Shown piece by piece: positions 46,303 to 55,445 of a stretch of 64,000 nt of DNA. A program made the translations under genes and the position numbers. How positions within the stretch are numbered: the first letter of the stretch is position 1; every line of letters starts with the position of its first letter. This DNA is from Bradyrhizobium sp. NDS-1 (GTDB taxonomy: Bacteria > Pseudomonadota > Alphaproteobacteria > Rhizobiales > Xanthobacteraceae): NCBI RefSeq assembly GCF_032918005.1, contig NZ_CP136628.1, positions 4,945,501 to 5,009,500 on the forward strand, read 5' to 3'. The notes below the pieces were generated by a model, which did no database searches, had not been told where the DNA came from, and saw only the letters and a program-made list of their open reading frames with translations.

Positions 46303-46914
46303 TCATGCTCCTGAGCGGCCGGTCGTCGCCCACATTCGACTATCGCGCGGGGCCTGCATCCGGACCCAACCGTACGGTGCCCGCGACCAAGGCTTGATCT
46401 CTGGCGTTAGATTATCGAGGACCAGATCGCCAGTCCTGGCGCGCACCACGAGCACAAGGTGATGGTCTCCAGAACCCGTCACCACTTCGCTCAATAGCAA
46501 AACCCGCGCCGGCCAGCCACGTTTCAGCAGTTCATGACGCTTGCTCACTGCGTAGTCGTTGCAATCGCCGCGAGCCGGGTTAACGAGCCACTCCTCACCT
46601 GCTAGCCCGAGTTCGTTAAGTTGCGGAGCAATGGCCCGGTTCACTGCGCGATTGACTGCTTTCAGCTCTGCCCACCGTTCCTACGTCAGGCGGACCGGCC
46701 CGCCGCGGAAAAAGCGTCGCGGACGACATTCGGTCTCATAGCGCAGACAGAACACCGTGTAAGTGAGTGGCGGAAGCGTCGGGCGTCCCAGCTCGATGTG
46801 CGCGAGGTCCGCTTGGGGGCCCGCTGGCAAGGTCGACAACGCCAGCGCCCACTGAACGCCCCCGATCACGATCGCTATGGTTGCCGCGATGACCGGGCCC
46901 GAGGTTCGGCGCAT
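46303..46914 (-). pseudogene. LapG-like (BTLCP) cysteine protease gene with an in-frame amber codon
   Basis: Read from ATG 46914 (GGAGGGG upstream), the frame has a signal-like N-terminus (IAATIAIVIGGVQWALAL), then the family start FCLRYETECR, and stops at TAG 46681-46683. The same frame continues as ERWAELKAVNRAVNRAIAPQ and holds the full catalytic set: Cys in ARGDCNDYA, His in DHHLVLV, and Asp in VLDN. So a single nonsense codon interrupts an otherwise normal bacterial transglutaminase-like cysteine proteinase of about 200 residues. LapG-type enzymes cut large type I secreted adhesins at the surface. It sits between a big modular secreted protein and a type I secretion pair, which suits such a role. 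The interruption might be a recent loss or a sequencing error. Confidence 0.8.
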
Positions 46915-47736
46915 CTGCCGATCCCCTCCGAACGCCAAACCATGTCGGGTCCAGCCGGCGCGGGCGGGCTTGACCGCAGAATCCAAGTTTAATATTCTAT
47001 ATATATCGCAATTTAAATGGCAATAGCAATATTTGCTAAATACAACCTACCTTTGCGAGAGACACGGTGACGGCGGTGGCCCCGCAAGGACGAGCGGTAA
47101 TCAGACGAAGGGACGATGAGAGACGCCTCGATAGGCGCCGCTTGCCCTTGGTGGAAAGCGTTGTTGCTCGGCGCGACGCAGGTCGTGCGTCGCCATCGCG
47201 GGCAATAAATCGCCACCGACATATTTTATCTTTGATTTAAATATTTACCGGAGTGAACTTCCTCGAGCAGGACCTAGTTCACATGCCAGTCGAGCTACTC
47301 GTCATTCTGGGAGCCGAAGCTTCGATACTCGGATTCGTGGCCGCAATGAGCCTGCACGCCAGACGGATGGACGTACTGAGCGGACGATCGTTCGAGCATC
47401 CCACCGTCTCTGCGAGGGGCAACAAGCATCTCGCGCGGTTGAGCCATTCAATGACGCGCGATTTACTACGGTTGATCGGGAGGTGCGCGATCTCATTACG
47501 TTCGCTCCACCCGATGTCTTGCGGCGCGCCTATAGCCAGAATGCCGCGGCCCCTTCAAACCAGACCGCAGACTCCGGTCCGGTTTGAGGTGGGCGATCGT
47601 TGGACCGGCACGACCGCTCCCGGTGCTTGCGACCGCCCGGCCGTGCCTTCAGGAGCTGGTCGCACCACCGACGATCAGAGCAAGGGCGCCAGTCCCGAAG
47701 ACATGCAGTCGAGCGCTGCTGCCATTTTGCACCAAC
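46915..47736. other. AT-rich region, weak open frames only
   Basis: About 820 bp. 46990-47260 is AT-rich and probably carries promoters. A plus-strand frame from GTG 47253 runs to 47750 into the antisense of the next gene; it contains a hydrophobic stretch (LLVILGAEASILGFVAAM), but from about 47440 another frame looks more protein-like (DREVRDLITFAPPDVLRRAY, stop near 47587). This may be a frameshifted small membrane-protein gene. Not supportable as intact. Confidence 0.3.
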
Positions 47737-49050
47737 TCAGCGCTCCTTGAACGCACGCCCGGCCTGATCCTGCAGCGGCTTGAGCAAGTATGAAAGCGCG
47801 GTCCGACCAGCCGTCTTGATGAAGACCTCGACCGGCATTCCGGGCAGCAGCTTGGCCGAGCCGAGCTTCGCCAACTCCTCCGGCTTCAGCAGGATGCGGC
47901 CCGTGTAATAACTCGTGCCTGCGCGCTGATCCTGCGTGATATCTGCCGAGACCATGCTGACCTCTCCGTCGATCTCCGGAGTGGTCTTCTGGTTGAACGC
48001 TGCGAAGCGCATTGTCGCGGTCTGCCCCACATAGACTTGGTCGATGTCGCGCGGTGCGATCTTGACCTCGATGGCAAGCGAGTCCGCGTCAGGTACGATC
48101 AGCATGATTTGCTCACCGGGCGAGATGACCCCGCCGATCGTGTGGACGCTAAGCTCGTGGACGCGGCCGGACTGTGGCGCCCTGATATCGATCCGATGCA
48201 ATTGATCGACCGCCGCAGTCTTGCGCTCGCCCAGTTCGGAGAGCTTTGAGCGCGTTTCGATCAGGTCCTTGCCGACTTCCGTCCGCAGGTCCTGGTCGAT
48301 CTGAATGATCTGGAGGCCGATTTCGGAGATCTTGCCTTTGGATTGCGCAATCATGCCGGCCAACTGGCTGCGCTCGCCTTCGATGCGCGCGGAGTCGCGT
48401 TCGAGGGAATTGAGCCGCGTGATCGGCACCAGATTCTTTTGCCAGAGGCTGCGCACGCCTTCCAGCTCCTGGCGGATGAATTCGACCTCCTTCTGCTTGG
48501 CCTCGGTCTGCCCGGTATAGCCCTTGATCTCGTTCTCCAGCTGTGCGCCTTTCTCCTGCAACTGCGCTTTCTGGCCGCTCCTTGCCTGACGGCGAAGGTC
48601 GAACAGCTTCCTCTCCGCAGTGACTACGCGGCTAGCCTCGGAGTTGCTCTCCTTGGCTCGGTCGAGCAGCACCTTGGGAAACACGAGCTGCTCGGCACCA
48701 TCGCGCTCGGCCTCAAGACGAGCCTGGCGCGCGAGCAGCTCATCGATGCTGTTCGTGACGATCGTCGCATTGGCGAGCGTCTGAGTCTCGTCGAGGCGGA
48801 TCAAAACGTCGCCCGCATTGACCCGATCGCCCTGGCGCACGCGCAACTCACCCACGATCCCGCCGGTGGCGTGCTGAACCTTCTTGACGCTCGAATCCAC
48901 CACGACCACGCCCTGGGCGATCACCGCGCCCGACAGCTGGCTCGTTGTCGCCCAACCGCCGACCCCAAATGTCACCAGGCCGAACATGATCATACCGACG
49001 ATCATGTAACGCTGGATGGACTGCATCGCCGGCGCCACCTGTCCGTTCAT
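47737..49050 (-). CDS. type I secretion membrane-fusion protein (HlyD/PrtE family)
   Basis: This adaptor links the ABC transporter in the inner membrane with a TolC-type outer-membrane channel. From ATG 49050, which overlaps the ABC gene stop by four bases (ATGA), it has 437 aa. One N-terminal helix (about 15-35) anchors it. A biotinyl-lipoyl half-motif (QHATGGIVGELRVRQGDRV) near residue 60 is followed by a long alpha-hairpin coiled coil (about 100-260) and the second lipoyl half with DIRAPQSGRVHELSVHTIGG. A beta-barrel and C-terminal segment end the protein. It matches PrsE/AprE-type adaptors. Confidence 0.93.
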   Translation of the reverse strand: MNGQVAPAMQSIQRYMIVGMIMFGLVTFGVGGWATTSQLSGAVIAQGVVVVDSSVKKVQHATGGIVGELRVRQGDRVNAGDVLIRLDETQTLANATIVTNSIDELLARQARLEAERDGAEQLVFPKVLLDRAKESNSEASRVVTAERKLFDLRRQARSGQKAQLQEKGAQLENEIKGYTGQTEAKQKEVEFIRQELEGVRSLWQKNLVPITRLNSLERDSARIEGERSQLAGMIAQSKGKISEIGLQIIQIDQDLRTEVGKDLIETRSKLSELGERKTAAVDQLHRIDIRAPQSGRVHELSVHTIGGVISPGEQIMLIVPDADSLAIEVKIAPRDIDQVYVGQTATMRFAAFNQKTTPEIDGEVSMVSADITQDQRAGTSYYTGRILLKPEELAKLGSAKLLPGMPVEVFIKTAGRTALSYLLKPLQDQAGRAFKER

Positions 49051-50981
49051 CGGTTGCCTCCTTGAGCTTCCGCTACCACCTTGAGCGGCACGGGGTTTCG
49101 CAACACCTTCTTCAGGACCTCCTCTCTCTTGCCGAAGGACTGAACCCTGCCTTCCCCGAGGCACAAGACGTGATCGACGCCTTCAAGCGCCTTCGGGCGA
49201 TGCGCGACCACGACGACGATGCCGCCGCGGCGGCGCACGTTCAGGATCGCCTCGGTCAGCGCCTCCTCTCCCTCGGCGTCGAGATTGGAGGATGGCTCAT
49301 CGAGCACGACCAGGAACGGTTTGCCGTAGAAGGCGCGTGCGAGCGCGATCCGCTGCCGCTGCCCCGCCGACAGCGCCAATCCTCCCTCGCCGATCTTCGT
49401 GCCGTAGCCGTCCGGAAACGAGAGGATGAGATCGTGCGCGCCCGCGGCATGCGCGGCCTCCAGAACAGCGGCGGCCGTCGCCTGCGGATCGAACCGCGCA
49501 ATGTTCATCGCAACGCTGCCGTCAAACAATTCCACGTCCTGCGGCAGGTACCCGATGTGCTTGCCGAGGGCGTCGGAAGACCAGTGATCGAGTGCGGCGT
49601 TGTCCAGCCGTATGCGGCCTCGAATGCTCGGCCATACGCCCACCAGCGCACGTGCCAGCGTCGATTTGCCGGATCCGCTCGGCCCAATGATTCCAACTGC
49701 CTGCCCGCTCCGCAATTGGAACGACACTTCATTGACCGTGGGCCGCTCCGAGTTCGGCGCGCCAACATAGAGATGCTCGACGGTGAGAGTATCAACAGGA
49801 GGCGGCAATGCCAGCCGCTCCTCCTCGCCGGGGAGAAGCTTTAGCAAAGCATCGAGCCGTCGTCCGGATTGCCGCGCAGCGACGAACCCTTTCCAATTCG
49901 CAATGGCCATTTCGACGGGCGCCAACGCCCGCGCGGTGAGGATCGATCCGGCAATGATGATGCCGGCGGTCGATTCCTGGTTGATGACGAGGACAGCGCC
50001 GACCGCAAGAACCAGCGATTGCAGGATCGCTCGAAAGATCTTGGAGGCGCCCCCCAGCCCGTTAACGACGTCGCTGGCCCGCTCATGTGCCGCGAGGTAC
50101 TTGGCGTTGACATCCTGCCAGCGCAACGCCGCTTGCTGCCGCATGCCCATGGCCTGCAGAACCTCGGCATTTCGCCTCCCCTCGAGCGCGAGTGCCGTTC
50201 GCGAGACCGCCAGACGCGAGGACGCCTTTGCCGGCCCACGCGTGCGCGTTTCGGTGAGCATAGTAGTGCCCATCAGCACCAGCGCGCCGGCCAGCGCAGT
50301 GACGCCAATCCAGAAGTGGAAAAAGAAGCAGACACCGAGATAGATCGGCATCCAGGGCAGATCGAACAGCGCGGTCGGCCCTCCGCTCGACAGGAAACCG
50401 CGGACCTGATCAAGATCCCGCACCGGCTGCAGGCCGTCGCCATCGGCCCTGGTCTTCAAAGGCAGACGAACAAGCGCGTCGAATATGCGAATTCCGAGCC
50501 TCTCATCGAAATAGCGACCGACCCGCGCGCTGATCCTGCTTCTGACGAAGTCGAGCCCACCCTGAAACAGGTAGAGCACCGTGGCCAGAACCATCAAGGC
50601 GATCAGCGTCGGTATGCTGCGCCCGGGCAGCACCCGATCATAGACTTGCAGCATGAAAAACGAACCAGTGAGCATGAGGAGATTGCTCATCCCGCTAAAG
50701 GCCGCGAGTGCCCAGAATATCCGGCGGCAAGACCGCAGGAATGCCGACATCTCCGACTGCGGCTCCTCATAGTTCTCCGCCGGTCCGAAGCGAGCGACGA
50801 ATATCCGCTGCCGCAAGGCCTCAACGCCGCGCCTTGCCCAGTCGACTAGCCGCCACGTCGGCCGTTCGGCATCATCTGCCAACTGGCGCCCGGACGACCA
50901 TAGTCCTGACAAATGCAAAAGTGGATTTCGATAGAGATTCGCGGGCGGGGGGAATACCCCCCGCCGCCCAACGTCAGTCAT
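49047..50981 (-). CDS. type I secretion ABC transporter (PrtD family)
   Basis: This inner-membrane ATPase exports unfolded substrates with a C-terminal signal. The 644 aa include an unusually long N-terminal cytoplasmic part (about 75 residues) before the membrane domain (80-350, about six helices). The nucleotide-binding domain (about 400-640) has Walker A GPSGSGKS, the signature LSAGQRQRIALARA, Walker B FLVVLDEP and the H-loop VAHRP. There is no peptidase C39 domain, which places it in the PrtD/AprD class. It is followed by the adaptor gene and lies downstream of a likely substrate gene on the same strand. The TolC partner is elsewhere. Confidence 0.93.
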   Translation of the reverse strand: MTDVGRRGVFPPPANLYRNPLLHLSGLWSSGRQLADDAERPTWRLVDWARRGVEALRQRIFVARFGPAENYEEPQSEMSAFLRSCRRIFWALAAFSGMSNLLMLTGSFFMLQVYDRVLPGRSIPTLIALMVLATVLYLFQGGLDFVRSRISARVGRYFDERLGIRIFDALVRLPLKTRADGDGLQPVRDLDQVRGFLSSGGPTALFDLPWMPIYLGVCFFFHFWIGVTALAGALVLMGTTMLTETRTRGPAKASSRLAVSRTALALEGRRNAEVLQAMGMRQQAALRWQDVNAKYLAAHERASDVVNGLGGASKIFRAILQSLVLAVGAVLVINQESTAGIIIAGSILTARALAPVEMAIANWKGFVAARQSGRRLDALLKLLPGEEERLALPPPVDTLTVEHLYVGAPNSERPTVNEVSFQLRSGQAVGIIGPSGSGKSTLARALVGVWPSIRGRIRLDNAALDHWSSDALGKHIGYLPQDVELFDGSVAMNIARFDPQATAAAVLEAAHAAGAHDLILSFPDGYGTKIGEGGLALSAGQRQRIALARAFYGKPFLVVLDEPSSNLDAEGEEALTEAILNVRRRGGIVVVVAHRPKALEGVDHVLCLGEGRVQSFGKREEVLKKVLRNPVPLKVVAEAQGGNR

Positions 50982-51075
50982 GACACCTGCCCTTTAGTGA
51001 TGCCTTTGTCGGGCGATCCCCAAGTGATCCCCCGAGGCAGTTATTGAGTACCAAATCGTAATGGCCGACCTTCTC

Positions 51076-53622
51076 CTACGCGAAGTGGAAGTCGTGGCTG
51101 TTCAGCTTGTCGAGCTGCGTGTTCTTCAGCGTGAGCGTATCGCTCCCGGTCGCGACCACGACGTCGGCGCCCGACTGAGTCGCGTGGGAGAGAACGCTCG
51201 CAAAACTGTCGAACACACTCTTGCTGAACTCGATCGTGTCGTGCGCAGGACCGCGGGCAACGAACCCCTTGATGACGTCGTTGCCGAAGTTTGCGCCAAA
51301 CACGAAAGTGTCGGCCTGGCTGCTGCCAACGAAGGTGTCATTGCCTGAGGTGCTCTTCAGGGTCGTGTTGCCTGGGGAGGCTACCAACGTACTGCCGGCA
51401 GCAGCAACGGTGCTGTTGGTTGCAGTGGACGACGTAGCTACGCTGGACGTACCGATCTGCCCGTCACCGTTCAGATCCTGATGGAAGCCGGTCTCGAGTG
51501 ACTTGAGGCCGGAGTTCGTACCCGACACGGAGCCGCCCGACGCGGAGCCGGTCAGGGAGCTGACATGGGAGACGTAGTTGCCGTTGTTGTCGACGTTCCA
51601 GGCCGTGTACTGACCCGTGCTCGCCTCCTTCCAAGCAACCTGATAGCCCGTCGCCGTCTTCTCCGCACCAATGGGAGTCCAGGTGCCATCTGACCCGCTC
51701 ACGAAATCGGCACCGCCATCCTTCAAGGAGGGGCCCGTTCCGCTGCTGCCGTTGAGGTAGAATTTGCCGCCGCTCTCAACGAGACTTGTCACACCAGCAG
51801 ACTCGACTACTTTGCCAGTGGTCGGCGCTGGCGACGTCGGTGCGGTGGCAGTGGAAGTACCGATCTGACCGTCACCGTTCAGATCCTGATGGAAGGTGGT
51901 CTCCAGCGATTTCAGGCCAGAGTCCGTACCCGACACGGAGCCGCCCCACGTTGACCCGGTCAGGGTGTCGACATGGGAAACGTAGTTGCCGTTGGTGTCG
52001 GTGTTCCACGCCGTGTACTGACCGGTGCTGGCCTCCTTCCAGACAACCTCATAGCCAGTCGCGGTCTTCTCCGCACCAATCGGTGCCCAGGTGCCATCCG
52101 ACCCCTTCACAAACGCCACACCGTTGTCCTTCAGCGTAGGGCCCGAGCCGGTGCTGCCGTTGAGGTAAAATTTGCCGCTGCTCTCAACGAGAGTTGTCGA
52201 GCCAGCCGACTCGACTACCGTACCGGCAGTCGGCGCGGTCGGTGACGTCGGCGAGGTCGGTGTGGCCGGGGCCGAGCTGCTGATGCTGGCCGTGACCACC
52301 GTGGACGCCACGCTGGTATTGCCTGCCACGTCCGTTGCCTTCGCGGTGAGGCTGTGCGCACCGGCTGCAAGGGTGGTGGAGGTATAGGCCCACGCACCGC
52401 TGCCGTCCGCCGTCGCAGTCCCGATCTGGGTCGTGCCGTCGAACACCTTCACGATGCTGCTCGCTTCGGCCTTGCCCGACAACACCGCCTGATTGGCGCT
52501 GTTAACGGTATTGCTGGCGATGGTCGGCGCAGTCGGCGCCGTGGTGTCGACGGTGACTGCCAACGCAGACGATGCCGCACTGGTCTGCCCCGACGAATTG
52601 GTCGCCGTTGCGGTGAGTGTATGCTTGGCGTCAGTAAGGACCTTTGTGATGTAGTCCCAATTGCCGCTCGAATCCGCAGTCGTCGAACCGAGCTGGGTCG
52701 TACCGTCGTAGATCTTGACCGTGGTGCCCGCCGCAGCGGAACCCTTGAGCTCGATGGTGTTGTCGTTGGTGATCTTGTCACCGGCGGTGCCGCTATCGGT
52801 CGAGAACGACGCGATGACAGGAGCGGATGGTGCAGTCGGGGCAGATGGGGCTGAGCCCGAGCCGCTGTTCGCCGACGTGTTGAGCGTCGCGATCAGGGTC
52901 TCGCTGTCATTGACGTTGCCGGTGTAAACGGGAGTGTTGCCGGTGAATGCGGTCGGGCCCCAATAGCCTCCGCCCATATGATTGTTTGTGATCGACACTC
53001 CCGTGACCGATCCGCCGTTGAACTGGGCCGAGCTGTAGATGTTGTAGCCACCACCGTACAGCAGGTTGTTGTCGACAGTGACGTTCGAGACGGGCCCGAA
53101 GTAGTTGTCGATCATGATCGCCGCCGTTTGGGTATGGTCATTGATGACCGTGTTATGGCGGATGGTGATATCGTAGTTCTTCCCGTCGATCGAGATTCCG
53201 TCATAGTGCGGCGATCCCGACGCAATCATATCGTGGATGTAGTTGTCCTGGATGAGGGTATTCCCTCCATCCACCCCGATCCCGTTCTCGACATTGTAGA
53301 TGTTGTTAGCGATGAACGTCCCTTGACCCATGATTCCATAGTCGCCGTCGTTGCCCGTGCCGACGCCATTGATCTCATTGTGCTGGATCACCGCTCCGGT
53401 CACGCCCGTCGCAACCCTCACGGCGTAGAACGCGTCGGTCGTAACCTTGCAGTTCTCCAACGTGACGTTCGGAGCGTTGATGAAGACCGATCCGTGGATG
53501 TCGAGGCCGCTGATCACGGCGCCCGCCGTGTCGATTACGAGATCCCCGTAGTGTGGAGTGAGGGTCACGCCCGCCGACACCCCAGTGTTCGTAGCATCAG
53601 GCCACGCAGTCGTCGTTGCCAA
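51076..53622 (-). CDS. type I secreted beta-helix protein with Ig-like and RTX-like parts
   Basis: The start is TTG 53622, preceded by AAAGGAG nine bases away. No Sec signal is present. Of 848 aa, residues 1-245 form a right-handed beta-helix domain (PNVTLENCKV, NNIYNVENGIG, DNYIHDMIASG). Two bacterial Ig-like domains lie at about 268-360 and 362-447. Two copies of a Trp-rich domain follow (467-589 and 604-726), each ending in FHQDLNGDGQIG, an EF-hand-like calcium loop. The C-terminus (755-848) has SGNDTFVGSSQADTFVFG, a degenerate RTX nonapeptide block, and the end DFHFA, which fits a type I export signal. The exporter genes lie directly downstream. It probably binds or modifies extracellular polysaccharide. 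Confidence 0.88.
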   Translation of the reverse strand: MATTTAWPDATNTGVSAGVTLTPHYGDLVIDTAGAVISGLDIHGSVFINAPNVTLENCKVTTDAFYAVRVATGVTGAVIQHNEINGVGTGNDGDYGIMGQGTFIANNIYNVENGIGVDGGNTLIQDNYIHDMIASGSPHYDGISIDGKNYDITIRHNTVINDHTQTAAIMIDNYFGPVSNVTVDNNLLYGGGYNIYSSAQFNGGSVTGVSITNNHMGGGYWGPTAFTGNTPVYTGNVNDSETLIATLNTSANSGSGSAPSAPTAPSAPVIASFSTDSGTAGDKITNDNTIELKGSAAAGTTVKIYDGTTQLGSTTADSSGNWDYITKVLTDAKHTLTATATNSSGQTSAASSALAVTVDTTAPTAPTIASNTVNSANQAVLSGKAEASSIVKVFDGTTQIGTATADGSGAWAYTSTTLAAGAHSLTAKATDVAGNTSVASTVVTASISSSAPATPTSPTSPTAPTAGTVVESAGSTTLVESSGKFYLNGSTGSGPTLKDNGVAFVKGSDGTWAPIGAEKTATGYEVVWKEASTGQYTAWNTDTNGNYVSHVDTLTGSTWGGSVSGTDSGLKSLETTFHQDLNGDGQIGTSTATAPTSPAPTTGKVVESAGVTSLVESGGKFYLNGSSGTGPSLKDGGADFVSGSDGTWTPIGAEKTATGYQVAWKEASTGQYTAWNVDNNGNYVSHVSSLTGSASGGSVSGTNSGLKSLETGFHQDLNGDGQIGTSSVATSSTATNSTVAAAGSTLVASPGNTTLKSTSGNDTFVGSSQADTFVFGANFGNDVIKGFVARGPAHDTIEFSKSVFDSFASVLSHATQSGADVVVATGSDTLTLKNTQLDKLNSHDFHFA
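51445..52224 (-). repeat. duplicated Trp-rich calcium-loop domain
   Basis: Residues 467-589 (52224-51856) and 604-726 (51813-51445) of the secreted protein are copies with about 80% identity by eye. They share GSDGTW-PIGAEKTATGY, the WKEASTGQYTAWN block and GLKSLET-FHQDLNGDGQIG. The spacer between them is Thr/Pro-rich. Confidence 0.85.
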
Positions 53623-54458
53623 GATATATTCTCCTTTGCAGTTAAATCGAACGTGCAGTGCACGTGGGCGCGATTATCCCCAAGACGCGCCACGGCCGGT
53701 GTCATGCTCCATCGGCGGGGGCTTTTTTGGGACAAGATGGCGGCGCCACTTGGGTCATTTTCTGGATACCCGCTCGAACAATTCAACCGGATTAAAAAAA
53801 ACCGAAGCATCACCGCTATATAAGCTGCAATAGATTGCGGGTGTTCGCGCGTTGCCACAAGAGCACACCTCGAACTTATTCACTTTTATCTTCTGGCGTT
53901 GACAACAAGCATGCGTCCCGCCGCCGTTGGCCTTATATTTCTCGATTTAATTTTCGTTATATAAGTGCTCGACCTCATCTAAAGCTCGCTGTCAGAACGC
54001 CGCCTGACCGCGAATGGCTGGGTCGAACCGTTAGATCTTCCGGACCTCGTTCGGATTCGTCAGCAGAGCTCGGGCAGGAGCTGCGCATCCACTGCCAACA
54101 CGCACGTGAGATATGGCAATCGAACTCGCTTGAGGAGCTGTCAGGAGCGCGGCCAATCCGGTTGCGTGGCCGTAGCGTCTCTTAAAGCGCGCGCTGAGTC
54201 CTCGTGCCTCTGCAATCGACGGCCGCTGAGGCCAGGCTCGCAGCGCTGTCCCGGCAAGCTACGTTTGAAGATACAGCCATTACCGCCTGGTAAAGACGGC
54301 CGGGCTTCTAGCGCCGCCCTGGATGATATCCGCATGCGAGGGTCTGGTCTGGACGGCGGAATGGCGATGGGCCACAATATTCTCGTGTATCGAGGTGGAG
54401 CTTTGTTAGGCCGCAGACCGTCCCCGTTTCTTCTTCATCAGATCGGAAGTGATGATCC
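53623..54458. other. AT-rich divergent promoter region
   Basis: About 835 bp between the type I substrate gene (minus) and a methyltransferase gene (plus). AT-rich between about 53780 and 53990. Short frames on both strands show no family. It should hold both promoters and perhaps regulatory sites for the secreted protein. Confidence 0.4.
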
Positions 54459-55424
54459 ATGCACTATTTCCGCAAGTCTGTTTACACAATACTCGATCTG
54501 ATTCTGGCGCCCGTCGTTCTTCTTTTTGCTCCGCTTGCGGTCGTCCTGAGCCGCCTCCGTGATCGAGCTCCTTTGTCGAGGTCCGTCTGCGACAGATTTC
54601 AGTTCGCCATCGTGCGGCATCACTACTATGAGCCCATCGTTTACGCGAATGACCTGAAGCGCGATCTGGATCGTCCGAGAGAAGTTGCCGGACTGGACTT
54701 GAACGAAGCGGCACAGCTTGAGCTGGTCGAGCAATTTACCTACCGCGATGAATTGCTCAAGATTCCCACCCTTCAGAAGGGACCCAGCGAATTTGGGTAC
54801 CACAACGGCTCGTTCGAGCCTGGGGACGCCGAGTTTCTCTATAACATGATCCGTCATTTCCGACCCAAGCGGATCGTCGAGGTCGGAAGTGGCAATTCGA
54901 CGCTCATGGCCCGCCTCGCTATCGAGGCGAACAGGACGGACAATCCGGGCTACGAATGTAAGCAGATCTGTATTGAACCGTTTGAGCAGCCGTGGCTCGA
55001 ATCAGCGCGCGTGACGGTCCTGAGAAAAAAGGTCGAGTGTTGCCCCGACAGCCTGTTTGAGACGCTGGACGAGAACGACATTCTCTTCATCGACTCCTCT
55101 CACATCATTCGCCCGCAGGGCGACGTCCTGCACGAGTACCTGCACGTACTCGGCCTCCTCCGTCCCAGTGTGATCGTGCATGTCCACGACGTCTTCACGC
55201 CACACGATTACCCTGCTCAATGGCTGCTTCGCGACCGCTGGCTGTGGAATGAGCAGTATCTCCTTGAGGCCTTTCTGAGCTTCAATGCACATTTCGAGAT
55301 CATTGGCGCAGTCAACTGGCTTGCCCGCTACCACAGCAACAGGTTGAACAACGCATGTCCGGTCTTGATGCGCGAACCCTGGCGACAGCCAGGTTCATTC
55401 TGGTTCCGGCGCGTGCAGAAATAG
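54459..55424 (+). CDS. SAM-dependent methyltransferase, membrane-anchored
   Basis: This 321-residue protein has an N-terminal hydrophobic helix (about 10-30), then a class I methyltransferase fold. Motif I is RIVEVGSGNSTLMA near residue 140, followed by CIEPFEQPWL (motif II acidic end) and ENDILFIDSSH near residue 205. HVHDVFTPHDYP is a typical motif of surface-glycan methyltransferases. The target could be a sugar of the polysaccharide made by the neighbouring glycosyltransferases. It stands alone on the plus strand between two beta-helix protein genes. Confidence 0.82.
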   Translation: MHYFRKSVYTILDLILAPVVLLFAPLAVVLSRLRDRAPLSRSVCDRFQFAIVRHHYYEPIVYANDLKRDLDRPREVAGLDLNEAAQLELVEQFTYRDELLKIPTLQKGPSEFGYHNGSFEPGDAEFLYNMIRHFRPKRIVEVGSGNSTLMARLAIEANRTDNPGYECKQICIEPFEQPWLESARVTVLRKKVECCPDSLFETLDENDILFIDSSHIIRPQGDVLHEYLHVLGLLRPSVIVHVHDVFTPHDYPAQWLLRDRWLWNEQYLLEAFLSFNAHFEIIGAVNWLARYHSNRLNNACPVLMREPWRQPGSFWFRRVQK

Positions 55425-55445
55425 GGGACCTGGTCTTCCTATGAT

